The translations under genes were made by a program, and so were the position numbers. From contig NZ_RWIN01000125.1 in NCBI RefSeq assembly GCF_009761815.1, positions 50,713 through 114,712 of the forward strand: DNA of 64,000 nt, written 5' to 3'. Shown piece by piece: positions 60,150 through 64,000 of this stretch. The notes under the pieces are model-generated. The model searched no databases. It was not told where the DNA came from and saw nothing but the letters and a program-made list of their open reading frames with translations. Position 1 is the first letter of the stretch; the number at the start of each line of letters is the position of its first letter. This stretch comes from Pseudomonas sp. PB120 (GTDB taxonomy: Bacteria > Pseudomonadota > Gammaproteobacteria > Pseudomonadales > Pseudomonadaceae).

Positions 60150-61349
60150 ATGTCTGAAAAACAGCGCCCCCTGGCGGTCACGCTGCAAGTTGTCTCCATC
60201 GTCCTGTTCACCTTCATCGGCTACCTGAATATCGGCATTCCCCTGGCCGTGTTGCCGGGCTATGTCCACAGCGACCTCGGTTTCGGAGCGGTGGTCGCCG
60301 GCCTGGTGATCAGCGTGCAATACCTGGCCACCCTGCTCAGCCGGCCGTATGCCGGGAAAATCATCGACAACAAGGGCAGCAAACTGGCGGTGATGTATGG
60401 CCTTGCCGGCTGTGGCTTGAGCGGTGTGTTCATGCTGATTTCGGCCTTTACCCAAAGCCTGCCGGTGTTGAGCCTGATCAGCCTGTTGATTGGCCGACTG
60501 GTGCTCGGCAGCGCGGAAAGCCTGGTGGGCTCCGGTTCGATTGGCTGGGGCATCGGCCGGGTTGGCGCAGTGAATACCGCCAAGGTGATCTCCTGGAACG
60601 GCATCGCCAGTTATGGTGCGCTGGCGGTTGGCGCACCGTTGGGGGTGCTGTTGGTCAGTCAGTTGGGCTTGTGGAGCATGGGCGTGAGCATCGTCTTGCT
60701 CGCCTTGTTGGGCCTGGCGCTGGCCTGGCCGAAGACTGCGGCGCCGATTGTGGTCGGGGAACGCCTGCCGTTCATGCATGTGCTGGGTCGCGTGCTGCCG
60801 CACGGCTGCGGACTGGCGCTGGGCTCCATTGGCTTTGGCACCATCGCCACCTTTATCACCCTGTATTACGCCACTCAGCATTGGTCCAACGCGGTGCTGT
60901 GCCTGAGCCTGTTCGGCGCCAGCTTCATTGGTGCGCGGTTGTTGTTTGGCAACCTGATCAACCGCCTCGGCGGCTTTCGCGTGGCGATTGCCTGCTTGTC
61001 GGTGGAAACCCTTGGGTTATTGCTGCTGTGGCTGGCGCCAGATGCTCATTGGGCATTGGCCGGTGCAGCCCTGAGCGGCTTCGGTTTTTCGCTGGTATTC
61101 CCGGCGCTTGGGGTCGAAGCGGTCAATTTGGTGCCGGCATCCAGCCGTGGGGCGGCAGTCGGGGCCTATTCGCTGTTTATCGATTTGTCGCTGGGGGTTA
61201 CCGGGCCGGTGGCCGGTGCGATTGCGGCAGGATTTGGCTTTGCCTCGATCTTCCTGTTCGCCGCACTCGCCGCGTTGAGCGGGTTGGCGCTCAGCATTTA
61301 TCTGTACCGACAGGCGCCAAAGTATCGCGAAGAACGCGACGCGCGCTAG
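60150..61349 (+). CDS. MFS transporter (YhhS/YfcJ-like)
   Basis: A 399-residue major facilitator with about 12 transmembrane segments and no signal peptide. The segment after TM2 (QYLATLLSRPYAGKIIDNKGSK) carries the MFS loop-2 motif with RPYAGK, as in the YhhS/YfcJ family. Substrate unknown; members are linked to arabinose or drug efflux. I start it at MSEKQRPLAV; an upstream in-frame stretch is probably untranslated. It converges with arfB with a 4-bp overlap. Confidence 0.85.
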   Translation: MSEKQRPLAVTLQVVSIVLFTFIGYLNIGIPLAVLPGYVHSDLGFGAVVAGLVISVQYLATLLSRPYAGKIIDNKGSKLAVMYGLAGCGLSGVFMLISAFTQSLPVLSLISLLIGRLVLGSAESLVGSGSIGWGIGRVGAVNTAKVISWNGIASYGALAVGAPLGVLLVSQLGLWSMGVSIVLLALLGLALAWPKTAAPIVVGERLPFMHVLGRVLPHGCGLALGSIGFGTIATFITLYYATQHWSNAVLCLSLFGASFIGARLLFGNLINRLGGFRVAIACLSVETLGLLLLWLAPDAHWALAGAALSGFGFSLVFPALGVEAVNLVPASSRGAAVGAYSLFIDLSLGVTGPVAGAIAAGFGFASIFLFAALAALSGLALSIYLYRQAPKYREERDAR

Positions 61350-61759
61350 AAATCCACCTTGCCGCGGCCGGCCTTGATGCTGCCGCGCTTGGTCTTGGAT
61401 TCGAGCCGACGCTTCTTCGAACCCAGCGTCGGTTTGGTCGGCCGGCGCTTCTTTTCAACTTTGATTGCGCTGAGGATCAGCTCGGTCAGCCGCTCCAGCG
61501 CATCGGCGCGGTTGGCCTCCTGCGTCCGGTATTGCTGGGCCTTGATGATCAACACGCCTTCGCTGGTGATGCGACTGTCGCGCAGCGCCAGCAGCCGTTC
61601 CTTGTAGAACTCGGGCAAGGACGAGGCCGGAATATCGAACCGCAGGTGCACGGCGCTGGAGACCTTGTTGACGTTCTGCCCACCCGCACCTTGCGCGCGA
61701 ATGGCGGTCAATTCGATCTCGGCATCCGGCAGATGCACGTTGTTGGAAATCACCAGCAT
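61346..61759 (-). CDS. arfB: alternative ribosome-rescue factor ArfB (YaeJ)
   Basis: A 137-residue peptidyl-tRNA hydrolase that rescues stalled ribosomes. The catalytic GGQ is at residues 26-28 (AQGAGGQNVNK). A basic, Lys/Arg-rich C-terminal tail (RRPTKPTLGSKKRRLESKTKRGS), which enters the mRNA channel, is present. Normal length. Confidence 0.96.
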   Translation of the reverse strand: MLVISNNVHLPDAEIELTAIRAQGAGGQNVNKVSSAVHLRFDIPASSLPEFYKERLLALRDSRITSEGVLIIKAQQYRTQEANRADALERLTELILSAIKVEKKRRPTKPTLGSKKRRLESKTKRGSIKAGRGKVDF

Positions 61760-61806
61760 GGAAAAGCGTCCATATTCAGAACGCGCAGGATACCGCGAAT
61801 AGGATT

Positions 61807-61898
61807 CTGTAGGAGTGAGCCTGCTCGCGATGGGGCCGTGTCAGGCAACAGTGATGTCGACTTATACGACCCCATCGCGAGCAGGCTCACTCCTACAG
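61807..61898. repeat. REPIN (inverted REP pair)
   Basis: CTGTAGGAGTGAGCCTGCTC at 61807-61826 is inverted at about 61879-61898. It lies between the arfB start and the aromatic permease terminator. Confidence 0.9.
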
Positions 61899-61910
61899 GG
61901 TTTTGCAGCG

Positions 61911-61940
61911 TCCACAAAAAACCCGGCACATGGCCGGGTT
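61911..61940 (-). terminator. rho-independent terminator after the aromatic permease gene
   Basis: AACCCGGC (61920-61927) pairs with GCCGGGTT (61933-61940). On the minus strand TTTTTT follows the stem. It starts 21 bp after the permease stop. Confidence 0.88.
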
Positions 61941-61960
61941 TGTTGTTTCTGCGCGCTGCG

Positions 61961-63373
61961 TTATTTCACGGCAGCCTGCAACGCATGCTGAGCACTGCGC
62001 TTGTTCTTGATGCCATAGCAAACCCACATGAACGCAACCCACACCGGAATCGCGTACACCGAGATCTGGATTCCCGGAATCAACAGCATCACGCCTAGGA
62101 TGAACAACACGAACGCCAGGCAGATGTAGTTCCCGTAGGGATACCACAGTGCCTTGAACAGCGGCGTTTGCTTAGTCTTGTTCATGTGCTGACGGAATTT
62201 GAAGTGCGAGAAACTGATCATCGCCCAGTTGATTACCAGGGTGGCCACCACCAGCGACATCAACAGTTCCAGCGCGTTTTGCGGGATCAGGTAGTTCAGC
62301 AACACCGCGATCAGCGTGACCGCCGCCGACGCCAGGATCGAACGCACCGGCACACCGCGCTTGTCGATTTTCGCCAGGGCTTTCGGCGCATCGCCCTGCT
62401 CGGCCATGCCCAGCAGCATGCGGCTGTTGCAGTAGGTGCCGCTGTTGTAGACCGACAACGCCGCCGTCAGCACCACGAAGTTGAGGATGTGCGCGGCGGT
62501 GTTGCTGCCGAGCATCGAGAACACTTGCACGAACGGGCTGCCGCTGTAGGAATCGCCGGACGCATTGAGGGTTGCCAGCAGGCTGTCCCACGGCGTCAGC
62601 GACAACAGGATGACCAGTGCGCCGATGTAGAAAATCAGGATCCGGTAGATCACCTGGTTGATGGCTTTCGGGATCACGGTTTTCGGTTTGTCGGCTTCCG
62701 CTGCGGTGAAACCGAGCATTTCCAGGCCGCCGAAGGAGAACATGATGATCGCCATGGCCATCACCAGACCGCTGATGCCGTTGGGGAAGAAACCACCGTG
62801 GGACCACAGGTTGGTCACCGACGCTTGCGGCCCGCCGTGCCCGCTGACCAGCAGGTAGCTTCCCAGGGCAATCATGCCGACAATCGCCACGACCTTGATG
62901 ATCGCGAACCAGAACTCCGCCTCGCCAAAGACTTTGACGTTGGCCAGGTTGATCAGGTTGATCAGCACGAAGAAGCCGGCGGCAGAGACCCAGGTCGGGA
63001 TGTCCGGCGCCCAGTAGTGGATGTATTTGCCGACTGCGGTCAGCTCCGACATGCCCACCAGAATGTACAGGATCCAGCAGTTCCAGCCCGACAGGAAGCC
63101 GGCAAAACCGCCCCAGTATTTGTGCGCGAAGTGGCTGAAGGAACCGGCGACGGGCTCTTCAACGATCATTTCGCCGAGTTGGCGCATGATCATGAAAGCA
63201 ATGAAGCCGCAGATGGCATAGCCGAGGATCATCGACGGGCCAGCGGACTTCAGTACACCGGCCGAGCCGAGAAACAAACCGGTACCGATCGCGCCACCGA
63301 GGGCGATCAGTTGGATATGGCGATTCTTCAGGCCGCGTTTCAGCTCGCCTGTTTGCGCGTTTTGTCCACTCAT
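61961..63373 (-). CDS. aroP: aromatic amino acid permease (AroP/PheP family)
   Basis: A 470-residue APC-family permease with about 12 transmembrane segments. LKRGLKNRHIQLIALGGAIGTGLFLGSAGVL and GEMIVEEPVAGSFSHFAHKYWG are the amino acid transporter signatures. Together with the nearby phh genes it probably imports phenylalanine, tyrosine or tryptophan. I start it at MSGQNAQTGELKR (63373); a longer frame lacks sequence support. It could also be another member of the same transporter group. Confidence 0.88.
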   Translation of the reverse strand: MSGQNAQTGELKRGLKNRHIQLIALGGAIGTGLFLGSAGVLKSAGPSMILGYAICGFIAFMIMRQLGEMIVEEPVAGSFSHFAHKYWGGFAGFLSGWNCWILYILVGMSELTAVGKYIHYWAPDIPTWVSAAGFFVLINLINLANVKVFGEAEFWFAIIKVVAIVGMIALGSYLLVSGHGGPQASVTNLWSHGGFFPNGISGLVMAMAIIMFSFGGLEMLGFTAAEADKPKTVIPKAINQVIYRILIFYIGALVILLSLTPWDSLLATLNASGDSYSGSPFVQVFSMLGSNTAAHILNFVVLTAALSVYNSGTYCNSRMLLGMAEQGDAPKALAKIDKRGVPVRSILASAAVTLIAVLLNYLIPQNALELLMSLVVATLVINWAMISFSHFKFRQHMNKTKQTPLFKALWYPYGNYICLAFVLFILGVMLLIPGIQISVYAIPVWVAFMWVCYGIKNKRSAQHALQAAVK

Positions 63374-63579
63374 GAAAGGGGTCCCACGTTCAGCGTATTT
63401 GCTACGGTCATGCGTCACCTGTTTGTTTTTATCTGTGACGAAATCGAACCCGACGCGCTTGTGACGCGGCGGAGTGAACAAGGCGGATAGCCTTGAGGTT
63501 TGCGCAGGTGCGCAGGAGGTCACAGGTAAAACGCGGCGCATTGTACACCGGTAACCCCCTGCTGCCAGACATCGCTGGA

Positions 63580-63726
63580 TCAGCGTGTCGGATGCCGGGA
63601 TTGCCTGTGTCCGCCCCGACGTTTTCGGGCGGCTGCAAAAAGGTAGTCAGACCTTTGCGGGCCTTCGACGGGGGTGATTGGGCAATCACGCCCCGAGGGG
63701 AAATGGAGATGAGTCACGGCGTTCAT
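63580..63726 (-). CDS. candidate small ORF upstream of the aromatic permease gene
   Basis: A 48-residue ORF on the minus strand whose ATG (63724-63726) follows a perfect AAGGAGG. It reads MNAVTHLHFPSGRDCPITP at the start and ends in a basic tail (RKRRGGHRQSRHPTR). It is not rich in aromatic residues, so it is not an obvious attenuator peptide. No family recognised. Confidence 0.45.
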   Translation of the reverse strand: MNAVTHLHFPSGRDCPITPVEGPQRSDYLFAAARKRRGGHRQSRHPTR

Positions 63727-63967
63727 TGCGCCTCCTTCTTGTTATGCACCTGCACGACAGGCGTGGGGGGCATCTGACCTGTCCGGGGGCAACGAAACAA
63801 GCGGGCTAGAGCGCGAGAAGGCGTTCGGTCGGGTTGTGGACGTAAGTATTTTCTTACAGCACTCAGCTGGCGACGATTTCACTTGGACAATCAGCGGTCT
63901 TCGTCAATTTTTCGTTACATGCCGTAACGCCGACATTCCAACCGGGATAGTGCAGCGCTGCGACAGG

Positions 63968-63995
63968 CCCCATCGCGAGCAGGCTCGCTCCCACA
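63968..63995. repeat. REP sequence at window edge
   Basis: CATCGCGAGCAGGCTCGCTC and flanks match the REP halves elsewhere in the window; its partner, if any, is beyond the edge. Confidence 0.8.
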
Positions 63996-64000
63996 TTTGA

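Larger units (their letters stand above)
63374..64000. other. 627-bp region upstream of the aromatic permease gene
   Basis: The only candidate gene is a 48-codon ORF at 63580-63726. A REP sequence lies at the right edge. An inverted CGTCAC/GTGACG pair (63413-63440) lies 40 bp before the permease start. I see no tRNA, and no firm promoter. Confidence 0.6.

Noticed and set aside
63374..63541. Longer N-terminus of the aromatic permease, up to 63541
   Set aside because: The extra 56 residues have no similarity to APC permeases; the MSGQN start fits the family.
63580..63726. Aromatic-residue attenuator peptide
   Set aside because: The candidate peptide has no run of Phe, Tyr or Trp codons and no following terminator/antiterminator pair that I can see.
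6361..63995. Repeated short palindromic sequences as a CRISPR array
   Set aside because: Copies are isolated, in inverted pairs and kilobases apart; they fit REP/REPIN elements.

Overview
The window is a chromosomal segment of a fluorescent-group Pseudomonas. The evidence is the RpoN/FleQ-type flagellar gene order, the phhRABC phenylalanine catabolism cluster, high GC, and REP/REPIN sequences of the P. fluorescens type. I saw no rRNA, tRNA, insertion sequence, prophage or CRISPR array.

Layout. (1) 3-869 (+): the 3' end of an Rhs/TccC-like protein with an AT-richer C-terminal domain of unknown function. (2) 882-23604 (-): flagellar export gate, switch, basal body, regulators and filament accessory genes: fliLMNOPQR-flhB; fliK; hptB-hsbR-hsbA; fliEFGHIJ; fleSR; fleQ; flaG-fliD-fliS-fliT. 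(3) 23675-24526: flagellin fliC with a sigma28 promoter. (4) 24764-46084: a 21-kb flagellin glycosylation island. (5) 46199-54617: flgFGHIJKL. (6) 54965-59347: phhR and divergent phhABC. (7) 59657-63373: two small proteins, an MFS transporter, arfB and an aromatic amino-acid permease, followed by a gene-poor end containing one candidate small ORF.

How the genes work together. FleQ (probable sigma70 promoter) would activate RpoN promoters. I can read good -24/-12 elements upstream of fleSR, fliE, fliL, fliK and flgF, and a weaker one upstream of rfbF. FleS/FleR then drives later genes, and sigma28 drives fliC. The glycosylation island encodes a complete CMP-pseudaminic acid pathway (PseB, C, fused G-H, I, F) and a second pathway that starts as a CDP-6-deoxyhexose (RfbF, RfbG) and continues with an epimerase, a C-methyltransferase, a reductase/epimerase and further methyltransferases. 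It also encodes two very large multidomain glycosyltransferases, a KAS III-like enzyme and a Maf-type (DUF115) protein.

The most interesting part is this island. A framework of two large glycosyltransferases plus KAS III, resembling the P. syringae fgt1-fgt2-orf3 island, appears to have been split by two sugar-nucleotide cassettes. The unknown Rhs C-terminal domain is the second candidate for new biology. All functional assignments are from reading sequence and motifs; no database search was run.
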